Notes under the pieces: model-generated
Told to the model about the DNA's origin: nothing
Databases searched by the model: none
The model's input: only the letters and a program-made list of their open reading frames with translations
Shown: positions 1 to 7,963 of the stretch, one piece after another
Position numbering within the stretch: the stretch's first letter is position 1
Layout: every line of letters starts with the position of its first letter
Made by a program: the position numbers and the translations under genes
Assembly: GCA_964422865.1 (NCBI GenBank)
Contig: CAYRCU010000005.1
Span: forward strand, 1-45,518
Origin: CAYRCU01 sp964422865
GTDB taxonomy: Bacteria > Patescibacteriota > Microgenomatia > UBA8517
DNA length: 45,518 nucleotides
Reading direction: 5' to 3'

Positions 1-366
1 AGCATCTTCAGGCGGGTTTTTGGTTTGCGTTAATTTTTTTATTATTTCTGAGGTGATATTAAACGGAATGTTTGAAAAAACTTTATAGCTGTAGCTAGAT
101 AGGGGGTGTATCAAAAAATTTCCTTGTTTTAATTCCAACGACTGTTCGTTTTCAAACCTTTTCGCGAGTTTATTATACAGGTTTTTATCTAACTCGAATG
201 CAATAACTCTTTTTACTCTTTTAAGTAGTTCCTGTGTGATTATTCCTTGCCCTGCACCTATTTCATATACAACATCCTCATCAGTTATTGATGATTTGTC
301 AATCAAATCTGAAACCAGACTTTTATTTTTCAGAAAGTTTTGTGAATATACCATTCTTCTTCTCAT
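1..366 (-). CDS. rRNA adenine N6-dimethyltransferase, Erm/KsgA family (3' end outside window)
   Basis: The reading frame runs from an ATG at 366-364 to the window edge without a stop, giving the first 122 residues. The N-terminus has RRRMVYSQNFLKN, the typical QNFL opening of KsgA/Erm enzymes. Next comes the SAM-binding motif EIGAGQGIIT (about residues 36-45), then ELDKNLYNKL, and the catalytic motif SNIPFNITSEIIKKL, which matches the N-I-P-[YF] motif that flips the target adenine. The family dimethylates adenine in rRNA: KsgA on 16S helix 45, Erm on 23S A2058. The N-terminal style leans towards Erm, which would confer macrolide resistance, but half the protein is missing and I cannot decide between the two. 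The gene is transcribed away from its neighbours. Confidence 0.85.
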   Translation of the reverse strand, partial: MRRRMVYSQNFLKNKSLVSDLIDKSSITDEDVVYEIGAGQGIITQELLKRVKRVIAFELDKNLYNKLAKRFENEQSLELKQGNFLIHPLSSYSYKVFSNIPFNITSEIIKKLTQTKNPPEDA

Positions 367-636
367 ACTGACATTTTACAAGATGGTGAGAAATTATTCT
401 TATGCGAAGGCAAAGTTTGGGTAATTATTATCAAATTGACTGTAATTTAAGGTTCTGAATACGCTTAATAGCTGGAGCCAGTTGGAACTTATTACACCAA
501 TTTTTTTAGACTTCAGACAGAAACTAGCCTTAAATCACCCCTAATAAAATCACTTAGTTGTAGGGGAATAGGCTTTACTAAATTACTTAAAACTTGAGTA
601 AAATCATAATAGTAACTACTCAGAAAGGAGGACAAT

Positions 637-735
637 ATGCCTGAACATGTTTTGCAAATAATTACTTTATCTTGGGGGTTGCCGATTGGATTAGGAATCT
701 TCTTTATTACAGTACTCCTACTTAACAGACTCTGA
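637..735 (+). CDS. 32-residue hydrophobic peptide with a strong ribosome binding site
   Basis: A short frame MPEHVLQIITLSWGLP... ends at TGA 733-735. It is preceded by AGAAAGGAGG at 622-631, one of the clearest Shine-Dalgarno sequences in the window, with normal spacing to the ATG. The peptide is almost entirely hydrophobic after residue 5 and ends NRL, as expected for a single-pass membrane micropeptide. Its 3' end overlaps the convergent small membrane gene by 14 nt. I recognise no family. It is supported only by the ribosome binding site and composition, so it could be a chance frame. The 270 nt between 366 and 637 hold nothing else I can name except a weak CCCCTA/TAGGGG inverted repeat. 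Confidence 0.45.
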   Translation: MPEHVLQIITLSWGLPIGLGIFFITVLLLNRL

Positions 736-910
736 AGTAAATTACTAAAAGGGGAAGAAGTTGTAGTTCATTAGCCTTTCTGGCTACACGCCATGATAAA
801 TAAGCAACCAGTGCAGTCAGGAATATCAAAAAAATGTTTACTACATTAAGTATTTGTGGAAAGTATTCTAGTTGAGTTTTTGCGGTGAAGTTATCTGTTA
901 TTAAGTTCAT
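722..910 (-). CDS. small single-pass membrane protein, last gene of the signal-peptidase/CAP operon
   Basis: A 62-residue protein with one clear membrane segment at about residues 21-41 (NVVNIFLIFLTALVAYLSW), followed by RVARKA, which suggests a cytoplasmic C-terminal side. Its ATG overlaps the stop of the upstream HTH gene (ATGA at 907-910), which implies translational coupling. No family recognised. Its role is unknown, but the coupling ties it to the HTH protein and the membrane protease fusion upstream. Confidence 0.6.
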   Translation of the reverse strand: MNLITDNFTAKTQLEYFPQILNVVNIFLIFLTALVAYLSWRVARKANELQLLPLLVIYFRVC

Positions 911-1104
911 GGCGTCACTTTAATTAACTTTTCTAAGTCTTCTGGTTTATACCGTCTATCTCCACGCTCGTTTATTATAATAGCCTTTAATTTTCCGCTT
1001 TTATCCCACCTTCTTAGCGTTTCAACATGGACATTGAGAATTTCAGCTGCTTGTCTTATTGTTAACAATTTCGGTAGCGTGTTATTTTTGTCCATAGTTA
1101 CCAT
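907..1104 (-). CDS. MerR/excisionase-type helix-turn-helix protein
   Basis: A 65-residue protein consisting almost only of a winged HTH: LTIRQAAEILNVHVETLRRWDKSGKLKAI, then a wing (NERGDRRYKPEDLEKLI). This is the HTH_17/excisionase (Xis, MerR N-terminal) pattern. Such small proteins act either as recombination directionality factors or as transcription regulators. No integrase is visible in the window, so a regulator is the likelier reading. Two starts are possible: ATG at 1104, which overlaps the stop of the upstream gene, or ATG at 1095. The gene lies between the protease-CAP fusion and the small membrane protein, overlapping both. Confidence 0.8.
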   Translation of the reverse strand: MVTMDKNNTLPKLLTIRQAAEILNVHVETLRRWDKSGKLKAIIINERGDRRYKPEDLEKLIKVTP

Positions 1105-2903
1105 TGACTGTTTAATCTAGTTGCTATTGCTTCTTGTTCATCGTATAAGGCTTTGTCTTGATTAACCATTTTCTGTTCGGTTGCAGTAAGCCATTGATTG
1201 GCTTCCATTCTTGATGCAATTGCCGAAATGTTAGCTATTCTTATTGATATTATCTCATTTATTCTATCAACATCGTTTTTGTTTTTCTGGTAAAAATTAG
1301 TGTTATCCTTAAGGCTTGCCCAACTGGGCTGTATTTCCCTGAGTTGAGAGAGGCTGGTTTTCCATGATTCGATATCTGCTTTCTTATAGTTTGGTGGCAC
1401 ATAACCTGCGTAGTGTTGAACAATTACTTGAGTGGGGCAACCGTTTATCTTGCCCTCTACTTCGGCTATACCCATTTCCTGATAGGTTTTGTTCAACAAA
1501 AACTTCTTTGATTCTGGAAATTGGAATTGGTTGTCTATCAACTCCTCTGCTTCGTAGTAGCCTTGTGTTGGTGCTTCGCCCCAGACGATGTTGGAGTAGT
1601 TAGCATCTCTCATAGCCTTAGCCATCGTATATCCGCTTTGTGTCGCTTCGAATGAGAAATCATCAAATTTGAGAATAACTTCACCTCTTTTACTAGCTGA
1701 GACTTCTAGCTTGGGTTGGTATTTTATTTCCTTAACACCTGCTTCCCTGCGTTTTTCATTAAGAAGTTGGAGATATTTATTTTTGTCAAGTTTTATTTTT
1801 GAGGTTTCATCAAAATCCTTTGAGGTATCTCTCCACGCTCTATCTAAGACGCCCGCTTGGTTTTTAAGAGGAAGGACATGATTTATGGCGCTCATTTCAA
1901 TAAATCCGATTTCTCTTGAGTCACCACTTCCCTTACGGTTATCTCCCATAACAAAAACTGAGTTTTCTGGCACAGTAATTTTTTTACACTCGCTGAGGAA
2001 GGTTTCGCCAAAGGTGGAGTGGGGTTGGGCAGTGTAAGGTTCTTTTAATGGTTCACCATTCAAATATACTATCCCTTCTCGAAGTTCAATTTTATCTCCT
2101 GGCATTCCAACAATTCTTTTCACCCAACCAGAGGTATCTCCATACATATTCTTGGTCATTTCTCTAATTTTGTCATTTTCAACTACGACAATATCGCCTC
2201 TACCAATTTGGTATCCAAAAAATCTCTTTCCGCTAATAACTAATCCGTTGGGGTAACGTATCATTCCTGGAGTTCCAACAATCTGTTTAGCTAGTTCCTT
2301 TGGATCTTTTCCCTCGCCTTTGGGGAAGGTTGGATACATAGAGCCTGTGCCTGAAATAGTAATTGGTTCTGTGCCATAGCCTAAGGCTTCTTTAGCGGTT
2401 ACTCCAACCACAACATACCCACCAACCCAGATTGGTAGGATCACTAACCCAACAGCCAGAGACGCTGCTATTTTGGCTAACACTGGTTTAAGACGAAGTG
2501 ATTTTAGTATTCCCTTAATACCGAGGTGTTTTAGTTTTTTAATTAGCTTAAGCGGTTTTAAGATATAGACGAATAAGTAAAGTGGCAGAATAGCGAGGAT
2601 AAAGAAGAGTTTAATAAGAAAAATGAAGATATTTTGCTTTTTCCGAGACCTTTTAATTAATATTTGTGCTGTAAAACTTACTGATCCTATTAAAAAAGCA
2701 AAACATCCCAAGAGAATGAGACCGAGGAGAGAGAAGGCAAAGATATCGGGTGTTTTATCGAACATCTCCTGTCTGATTCCCACAACATAACCCATGATAG
2801 CGAAGACGCCGACAATGCAACCTAACCAGATAACCACTGAGATTTTAGTAATCCGATAAAGAAATTTTTCTTTGTCTAGTTTTAACGATATTTTTTTCCG
2901 CAT
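1098..2903 (-). CDS. membrane signal peptidase I fused to a CAP (SCP/PR1) domain
   Basis: A 601-residue protein. Residues 1-175 carry about four membrane segments (near 20-40, 55-77, 92-113 and 145-168). Residues 183-345 are a type I signal peptidase (S26): the catalytic serine is in GTGSMYP (S188), the general base lysine in GWVKRIVGMPGD (K262), and the last box is GDNRKGSGDSR (320-330). Residues 370-503 look like a CAP/SCP domain (LLNEKRREAGVKEI ... VQHYAGYVPPNY). A helical tail at 504-601 may form a coiled coil. Ordinary signal peptidases have 150-300 residues, so the extra membrane domain and the CAP domain are unusual. It is the first gene of a tightly overlapping three-gene operon. A specialised processing enzyme anchored at the membrane is the simplest reading; its substrates are unknown. 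Confidence 0.85.
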   Translation of the reverse strand: MRKKISLKLDKEKFLYRITKISVVIWLGCIVGVFAIMGYVVGIRQEMFDKTPDIFAFSLLGLILLGCFAFLIGSVSFTAQILIKRSRKKQNIFIFLIKLFFILAILPLYLFVYILKPLKLIKKLKHLGIKGILKSLRLKPVLAKIAASLAVGLVILPIWVGGYVVVGVTAKEALGYGTEPITISGTGSMYPTFPKGEGKDPKELAKQIVGTPGMIRYPNGLVISGKRFFGYQIGRGDIVVVENDKIREMTKNMYGDTSGWVKRIVGMPGDKIELREGIVYLNGEPLKEPYTAQPHSTFGETFLSECKKITVPENSVFVMGDNRKGSGDSREIGFIEMSAINHVLPLKNQAGVLDRAWRDTSKDFDETSKIKLDKNKYLQLLNEKRREAGVKEIKYQPKLEVSASKRGEVILKFDDFSFEATQSGYTMAKAMRDANYSNIVWGEAPTQGYYEAEELIDNQFQFPESKKFLLNKTYQEMGIAEVEGKINGCPTQVIVQHYAGYVPPNYKKADIESWKTSLSQLREIQPSWASLKDNTNFYQKNKNDVDRINEIISIRIANISAIASRMEANQWLTATEQKMVNQDKALYDEQEAIATRLNSQW

Positions 2904-2914
2904 ACCTCAACTTA

Positions 2915-2947
2915 ATTATACAAAACTTTGATGAAAATTGGTATACT
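2915..2947. promoter_or_regulatory. divergent -10 boxes between the SPase-CAP operon and the SEC-C gene
   Basis: On the minus strand a perfect TATAAT lies at 2920-2915, 11 nt before the ATG at 2903. On the plus strand TATACT lies at 2942-2947, 8 nt before the ATG at 2956. Neither has a good -35. The spacing predicts start sites within a few bases of the start codons, so both mRNAs would be nearly leaderless. Confidence 0.5.
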
Positions 2948-2955
2948 CTTAGCAA

Positions 2956-4134
2956 ATGAAAATAGGAAGAAATGATCTCTGCCCCTGTGGCAGTGGTAAA
3001 AAATATAAAAAATGCTGCCTAATTAAGCCTAGGTTAGTCCCCAAAGTAACTGAAGTCGCTTCTACACCAGAATTAAAAGCACTAAGGGACAAAATAAACC
3101 AAGAAAATGAGGCTCGGAGGAGAAAATATCTTGAACCTCTTGGTATTTATATTGACTTCGTTAAACCCTTGATTTTTCAGGGAAGAAAGTTTTGGGCTTT
3201 AGGTAGTCGGCTTTATCATGAACGCCCCCCTGAGGAGACATTTCATGAGTTTATTATCTTCGTTTTATGCCAAACCCTTGGGGAAGAGTGGAGGTTACAG
3301 CAAATTGCCCTAGCAGAAGATCAACAGCATTTTGCCTACCGTTGTTACAAACAATATAACGAGTGGCGTAAGAAAAACCATATTACCCAAAATCAGCAAG
3401 GAAAGATGTGGGCTGCCTTACCTGATGGTTGGACTAGGGCTTTTATAGCCTTAGCTTTTGATGTTTGTAGTTTGATTCACAAGGATTACCTATCTGACAA
3501 ACTCCTAAATCGATTAAGGAACAAAGACCAATATCAAGGTGCAAGATATGAAGTAGCAATTATGGCAATGTTTGCTCGCTTGGGTTACAAAATTACTCCT
3601 TTAGACGATACTGATATCAAGACAACACATCCTGAATTTATTGCTGAAGACTTGACTAATGGAGAGAAGATTGCAGTCGAGGTGAAGAGCAAACAAAGAG
3701 AAGGAGTGATCCATTTTCCAGGGAGTGCAAGTGACCCGTCTCAATTACTCTGGGGTGATATTCAGAGATTATACAGACACGCCATGAAGCAGAATCCTGG
3801 AGATATGCCTTTTTTAATTTTTATTGATATGAACTCGCCACAGACTCCTGATATTACCTGGCAAGACAAACCTTGGGTAAAAGATATCAAGAAGATGATA
3901 GATAAATCTCCTTTACACAACCCTCAAAACTCCGATCCTTGTAGTGGACTTATATTTACAAACTACTCTTACCATTACCAAACTGAAAATGAGGCACAAC
4001 ACGGAGAACACCTGCTAACAATTCCTCTACATCCTGTCTATCGGATACAAAGAGGGGACTTTTTTACTCGATTGGAGAAGGCACTTAGTAGCTATGGTAA
4101 TATCCCGAATCTTGATATTGAGGTGGGTAAATAG
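2956..4134 (+). CDS. SEC-C zinc-motif protein with a possible PD-(D/E)XK nuclease fold
   Basis: A 392-residue protein. Residues 1-26 are a textbook SEC-C motif (GRNDLCPCGSGKKYKKCC, four metal-binding Cys positions), also found at the C-terminus of SecA and in many stand-alone proteins. The middle is unassigned. Residues 196-246 read GARYEVAIMAMFARLGY ... HPEFIAEDL ... GEKIAVEVKSK: a helix with E199, an acidic strand (E227) and an E-V-K strand (E242, K244), the order of a restriction-endonuclease-like core. The first acid is Glu rather than the usual Asp, so catalysis is uncertain. It is divergent from the SPase-CAP operon and shares its intergenic promoter region. It may be a defence or nucleic-acid processing protein; this part is inference. 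Confidence 0.7.
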   Translation: MKIGRNDLCPCGSGKKYKKCCLIKPRLVPKVTEVASTPELKALRDKINQENEARRRKYLEPLGIYIDFVKPLIFQGRKFWALGSRLYHERPPEETFHEFIIFVLCQTLGEEWRLQQIALAEDQQHFAYRCYKQYNEWRKKNHITQNQQGKMWAALPDGWTRAFIALAFDVCSLIHKDYLSDKLLNRLRNKDQYQGARYEVAIMAMFARLGYKITPLDDTDIKTTHPEFIAEDLTNGEKIAVEVKSKQREGVIHFPGSASDPSQLLWGDIQRLYRHAMKQNPGDMPFLIFIDMNSPQTPDITWQDKPWVKDIKKMIDKSPLHNPQNSDPCSGLIFTNYSYHYQTENEAQHGEHLLTIPLHPVYRIQRGDFFTRLEKALSSYGNIPNLDIEVGK

Positions 4135-4137
4135 GAG

Positions 4138-4266
4138 TCAAAGGACGAGAAATTTGTTCACTTCTTTAGTTGTAAACTCAGGATATTCCAGCTCATCTGC
4201 CCAGTCAATCCGTCCGAAATCATACCGTCGTTCGAGCCAATAAAGTTTAATCGCACCCAGCTTTAG
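4138..4266 (-). pseudogene. possible 3' fragment of a lost gene
   Basis: Within the 207-nt gap before the epimerase, one minus-strand frame reads LKLGAIKLYWLERRYDFG and then RIDWADELEYPEFTTKEVNKF before a TGA at 4140-4138. A stop lies just upstream and there is no start codon. The composition (Trp, Tyr, acidic residues, few rare patterns) is protein-like. I do not recognise the parent protein. It may be the C-terminus of a deleted gene, or a chance open frame. Confidence 0.3.
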
Positions 4267-4341
4267 TTATAAGTTCCAATGTTAGCTGTATGTTATGCAT
4301 GGTGCGTGTAATAATAGCATAGTATTGTTTTAATAATTAAT

Positions 4342-5235
4342 ATGAAAATATTAGTAACTGGAGGCGCTGGGTTTGTAGGGACCAATGCACTAATTTATCT
4401 TTCCAAAAAATATCCTTCAGCAAAAATTACAAGCTTTGATATAGGCCAGCCACTTTTTCCCATCGAAGGGGTCAAATATGTTCACGGAGACATAAGAAGC
4501 TACTCTCATTTGGAAGAAGTGGCCAGGGATGCTGAAATGATTTTTCATTTTGCCGCAGAACTGGGAACACACGAAACTTTTTCAAACCCCAAAACTACAA
4601 ATGCAGTAAACATAAATGGCACTGTAAACATGCTTCAGGTTTCAAAGAAGTATGATTGCAAGCTTTTCGTGGCTTCAAAGCCTAATGTTTGGTTGAATCC
4701 ATACTCTATTAGTAAAAAGGCGGCTGAAGAATACTGCCTGATGTACAACAAGCAGTATAAAGTTAAAGTTGCGATATTAAAGTTTTTTAGTATTTATGGA
4801 CCTTATCAATATATTCATAAGTACCAAAAAGCAGTTCCATATTTTATCTACAAGGCTCTAAAGGGGGAACATCTGCCAATTTATGGAGATGGAAAGCAGC
4901 AGGCAGATTTTGTTTTCGTCCAAGATGCTGTTAAAGCGGCAGACCTGATGCTGACAAAAAACATTTATGGAAAGGCAATAGAATTTTCCAGTGGTAAGGG
5001 AACAGAGATTAATGATTTAGCAACAACCATTATTCGACTTGTCAATAGTAAATCCGAACTTAAACATTTGCCGATGCGGTTGGGTGAAGTCGCAAATTCG
5101 GTTATAATTTCTGACAATAAAAAGGCATCCGAAATACTGGGATATTTACCTGAAACAGAATTGGAGAATGGAATTAAACAAACAATAAAGTTTTACAAAC
5201 AGTTAATAGAAAGCAAAAATAGTTTGATGTTTTGA
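4342..5235 (+). CDS. NAD-dependent sugar epimerase/dehydratase (extended SDR)
   Basis: A 297-residue extended short-chain dehydrogenase. The N-terminal Rossmann motif is VTGGAGFVGTNAL, followed by DIRS (cofactor contact) and FHFAAELG. The active-site Tyr-Lys pair is in NPYSISKKAAEEY. Later motifs are FFSIYGPYQ and YGDGKQQADFVFVQDAV, as in GalE-like enzymes. These proteins interconvert nucleotide sugars using NAD(H). The stretch between the FVAS strand and the YSISK motif (KPNVWLNP) is short compared with classical GalE, where an SSxxVYG loop sits; I take this as a subfamily feature rather than a deletion. Substrate cannot be read from sequence. No operon partner on either side. Confidence 0.88.
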   Translation: MKILVTGGAGFVGTNALIYLSKKYPSAKITSFDIGQPLFPIEGVKYVHGDIRSYSHLEEVARDAEMIFHFAAELGTHETFSNPKTTNAVNINGTVNMLQVSKKYDCKLFVASKPNVWLNPYSISKKAAEEYCLMYNKQYKVKVAILKFFSIYGPYQYIHKYQKAVPYFIYKALKGEHLPIYGDGKQQADFVFVQDAVKAADLMLTKNIYGKAIEFSSGKGTEINDLATTIIRLVNSKSELKHLPMRLGEVANSVIISDNKKASEILGYLPETELENGIKQTIKFYKQLIESKNSLMF

Positions 5236-5261
5236 AAGGTGCCGTCCGGCGTGGGAACTTC

Positions 5262-5291
5262 TTGACAGCCATAGTTTCACCGCGCTAGGCT
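5262..5291 (+). promoter_or_regulatory. possible promoter of the YibE/F operon
   Basis: A consensus TTGACA at 5262-5267 is followed after 18 nt by TAGGCT (5286-5291), a poor -10. The ATG at 5337 has no clear Shine-Dalgarno. Only the -35 is convincing. Confidence 0.3.
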
Positions 5292-5336
5292 ATGCAAACA
5301 AAGCAAATTATCTGTTAAAACTGTTTCTACCCATAC

Positions 5337-6464
5337 ATGAGAAAATATCTCTTCGGCATTTTAGCTGTTTGTTCATTTGTCTTCTGTGGCCTTTTTTTTA
5401 GCCACACCGCCTTTGCCCAGGATGAATATCAGCCGACGGAACTTGCCCAAGAGGAAACACTGGAAGCAATCGTAACCGGGGTTTTAGAAGAAAGAGAAAT
5501 CACGTCCGAACTCGGCGGAGAAAATCAGCTTTACCAAAAGCTCGAGTTACTGGTTACAAAAGGATCTCTAAAAGACAAAAAAATAATCACAGAAAGTGGT
5601 GGCATGCCAACTGTCAATCTGCAAAGGTATAAGGTCGGTGACCGGCTGGTTATGAGTCTAAGCAGCGACCTTGAAGGCAACGACGTTTTTTATATCAGTG
5701 ACTACGTCAGGCGCAACTCACTGTTGCGGCTATTTCTCATTTTTGTTGTCCTGGCAATCGTGGTGGGCAAGTGGTGGGGGCTTGCCTCAATCATAGGAAT
5801 GGGCTTTTCCTTTTTAATAATTTTCAAATTTGTCTTACCCAGACTGCTTGCCGGCGCCGACCCCATTGTTACAGCGGTAGTCGGCTCACTTTTTATTATC
5901 CCCATAACATTTTATTTATCACATGGATTAAACAAAAAAACATCTGTTGCTATTGTGGGGACGATAATTAGCCTAATTATCACCGGTATTTTAGCCGGAA
6001 TTTTTGTGGATGCGGCAAAACTAACAGGCTTTGCCTCAGAAGAAGCGGGATTCCTACAAGTCGCCCGTCAGGGAACAATAGACATCAAAGGGCTGCTGCT
6101 TGCGGGAATCATTATCGGCACATTGGGCATTTTGGATGATGTAACGGTATCGCAATCCTCAATTGTCAACCAGTTAAAGGAGGCAGATAAAACTTTGTCT
6201 TTTGGGGAACTCTATCGGCGGGCAATGAAAGTTGGACAAGATCACATCTCCTCTATGGTCAACACGCTGGTCCTGGTCTATACGGGAGCAGCACTGCCTC
6301 TGCTCTTATTATTCATCGATAATCCTCGTCCCTTTTCTGAAGTCGTCAATTACGAAATCATAGCAGATGAAATAGTAAGGACACTGGTTGGCAGCATTGG
6401 TCTCATCTTAGCAGTACCCATTACCACTCTTATTGCAGCACTATCCTTAAAGAAATTAAAATAA
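5337..6464 (+). CDS. YibE/F family membrane protein
   Basis: A 375-residue protein with an N-terminal signal peptide (MRKYLFGILAVCSFVFCGLFF, cleavage likely after AFA), an extracytoplasmic beta-rich domain (about 40-125), then about seven membrane helices (130-370). The pattern YVRRNSLLRLFLIFVVLAIVVGKWWG and the signature GTLGILDDVTVSQ match the YibE/F family (Pfam PF07907), whose function is not established. The stop overlaps the next start (TAATG), so it is co-translated with the thioredoxin-CcdA protein. It heads a three-gene operon. Confidence 0.85.
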   Translation: MRKYLFGILAVCSFVFCGLFFSHTAFAQDEYQPTELAQEETLEAIVTGVLEEREITSELGGENQLYQKLELLVTKGSLKDKKIITESGGMPTVNLQRYKVGDRLVMSLSSDLEGNDVFYISDYVRRNSLLRLFLIFVVLAIVVGKWWGLASIIGMGFSFLIIFKFVLPRLLAGADPIVTAVVGSLFIIPITFYLSHGLNKKTSVAIVGTIISLIITGILAGIFVDAAKLTGFASEEAGFLQVARQGTIDIKGLLLAGIIIGTLGILDDVTVSQSSIVNQLKEADKTLSFGELYRRAMKVGQDHISSMVNTLVLVYTGAALPLLLLFIDNPRPFSEVVNYEIIADEIVRTLVGSIGLILAVPITTLIAALSLKKLK

Positions 6465-7558
6465 TGATGCTAATAAAGAAACTGTTTACGGCTTTACTGG
6501 TAGTTTTATTTTTTTTCGGGGCCGCAATTTCTATCAACGCCCAGAATTTGCCAAAAATATATCTATTTTACGGAACAGGATGTCCCCACTGTGCAGAGGT
6601 TTTAAATTTTTTTGAAGAAAAAGACTTGTTTAACCAGTATTCTGTTGAAAAAAAAGAAATATATTTTAATCGCGACAACGCTCTTCTCTATAACAATCTT
6701 CTGGATAAGCTGGGAGTGCCAAACAGCGCCAGGGGTGTGCCAACAGTTGTTATTGGTGACAAAGTTATAGTGGGAGATAAGCCGATCATCGACAACTTTG
6801 TGTCCGAGGCTGACAAGTTTATAGCGGAAAAAAGTCGTGATCAAAGTAGTTTAAACACCAAAGAACAAATTAAAAACCCACCCCCGAATTTAACACTGGC
6901 GGCAGTGATTGGCGCAAGCGTGGTGGACGCAATAAATCCCTGCGCCTTCGCAGTTTTGATTATTTTAATGAGTGCGATATTGGCAACGGGCGACGCAAAG
7001 AAAGCCCTAAAAACCGGCTTTGCTTTTGCGAGCTCAATATTTATTTCATACTTTTTAATGGGACTGGGACTTTACAAAGCTCTGGGAACAGTTGTCATGT
7101 CGGGATTGTTCTATAAAATCATAGGCTGGCTGGCAATAATTCTGGGGCTTCTAAACTTAAAAGATTATTTTTGGTATGGCAAGGGCTTTTTAATGGAAGT
7201 GCCCGTGTCTTGGCGGCCAAAGCTAAAAAGCTTACTCAAGTCAGCTACCGGTCCGCTGGGTGCGTTCTGCATTGGGTTTCTGGTAAGCCTAATCCTGCTG
7301 CCCTGCACGAGCGGCCCCTACATTGTTATTTTGGTGATGCTGGCAGAAAAGGGGCTTCAAACAAAGGCAATCCTTTATCTTGTTTTGTACAACCTGATTT
7401 TTGTCCTACCAATGATTTTGATTTCTTTTGCGGTTTTTAAGGGATTTGATCCCAATAAAGCAGAAGAAATACGCCAAAAACGCCTAAAAACTCTTCACTT
7501 GATTGCGGGAATAATTATGCTGGCTATGGGAGCAGTGATTTTGATGGGGTGGATTTAA
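6464..7558 (+). CDS. thioredoxin-like domain fused to CcdA/DsbD membrane domain
   Basis: A 364-residue protein. A signal peptide or anchor (1-26) precedes a thioredoxin/glutaredoxin-like domain with GTGCPHC (C40, C43) and the cis-Pro motif GVPTVV. From about 140 on there are six or more membrane helices with the two CcdA redox cysteines, in DAINPCAF (C160) and LLPCTSGPY (C281). In DsbD/CcdA the membrane cysteine pair passes electrons from cytosolic thioredoxin to the extracytoplasmic partner. Here donor and acceptor are one chain, with the soluble domain placed outside. Start is the first of two ATGs overlapping the upstream stop. The operon context with YibE/F suggests envelope redox homeostasis. 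Confidence 0.88.
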   Translation: MMLIKKLFTALLVVLFFFGAAISINAQNLPKIYLFYGTGCPHCAEVLNFFEEKDLFNQYSVEKKEIYFNRDNALLYNNLLDKLGVPNSARGVPTVVIGDKVIVGDKPIIDNFVSEADKFIAEKSRDQSSLNTKEQIKNPPPNLTLAAVIGASVVDAINPCAFAVLIILMSAILATGDAKKALKTGFAFASSIFISYFLMGLGLYKALGTVVMSGLFYKIIGWLAIILGLLNLKDYFWYGKGFLMEVPVSWRPKLKSLLKSATGPLGAFCIGFLVSLILLPCTSGPYIVILVMLAEKGLQTKAILYLVLYNLIFVLPMILISFAVFKGFDPNKAEEIRQKRLKTLHLIAGIIMLAMGAVILMGWI

Positions 7559-7905
7559 TGCAAAGTAAAATTATGAAAGTTAATCTGATACCAAAAACTA
7601 AACTGGGTAAATGGTCACTCGGACTTATCATCGCAATGCCAACACTACTTTTCATTGGCGCGTCATTTACGAACTCTTTGTATAAAACAGTTCCAGCGGG
7701 TAGCACTATTTTAGAAGATATTACCAGAAGACCAGCTTTAGCTCTCACGATGATTACGGGAATGGTTGCCGGAATTTTAGCTTTTATCATAGGACTTATA
7801 GCTATAGTAAAAAAAGAAGAGCGTGCACCACTAGTCTATGTCGCGACTTTTATAGGAATGTTGCTTATATTATTTCTTATTGGCGAAGGATTATTTCCTC
7901 ATTAA
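7558..7905 (+). CDS. small three-helix membrane protein
   Basis: I take the ATG at 7558, which overlaps the upstream TAA as TAATG, rather than the earlier in-frame start at 7549; this gives 115 residues. Hydrophobic stretches lie at LGLIIAMPTLLFIGASF, LTMITGMVAGILAFIIGLIAI and VYVATFIGMLLILFLIGEG. The loop between the first two helices (NSLYKTVPAGSTILEDITRRP) should be exposed. No family recognised. It belongs to the YibE/F, thioredoxin-CcdA operon by overlap. Confidence 0.7.
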   Translation: MQSKIMKVNLIPKTKLGKWSLGLIIAMPTLLFIGASFTNSLYKTVPAGSTILEDITRRPALALTMITGMVAGILAFIIGLIAIVKKEERAPLVYVATFIGMLLILFLIGEGLFPH

Positions 7906-7944
7906 GAGTTTTCCGCCAAAGTGAAATCTATTTGAGCCTTTACA

Positions 7945-7963
7945 GGCCATAGAAGAAATGGCC
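7945..7963. other. hairpin in the gap before tag
   Basis: GGCCAT (7945-7950), loop AGAAGAA, ATGGCC (7958-7963). There is no T-tract, so it is not a canonical terminator, though it lies 40 nt after the end of the YibE/F operon. The rest of the 164-nt gap holds nothing else I can support. Confidence 0.3.

Noticed and set aside
236..424. 62-residue plus-strand open frame
   Set aside because: It is antisense to the conserved SAM-binding region of the Erm/KsgA gene.
907..1104. Excisionase as proof of an integrated mobile element
   Set aside because: No integrase, att site or phage gene accompanies it, and it is embedded in an operon with a signal peptidase.
4669..4722. Internal deletion in the epimerase active-site region
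   Set aside because: The short KPNVWLNP link leads in frame to an intact YSISK motif; it looks like a subfamily trait rather than damage.
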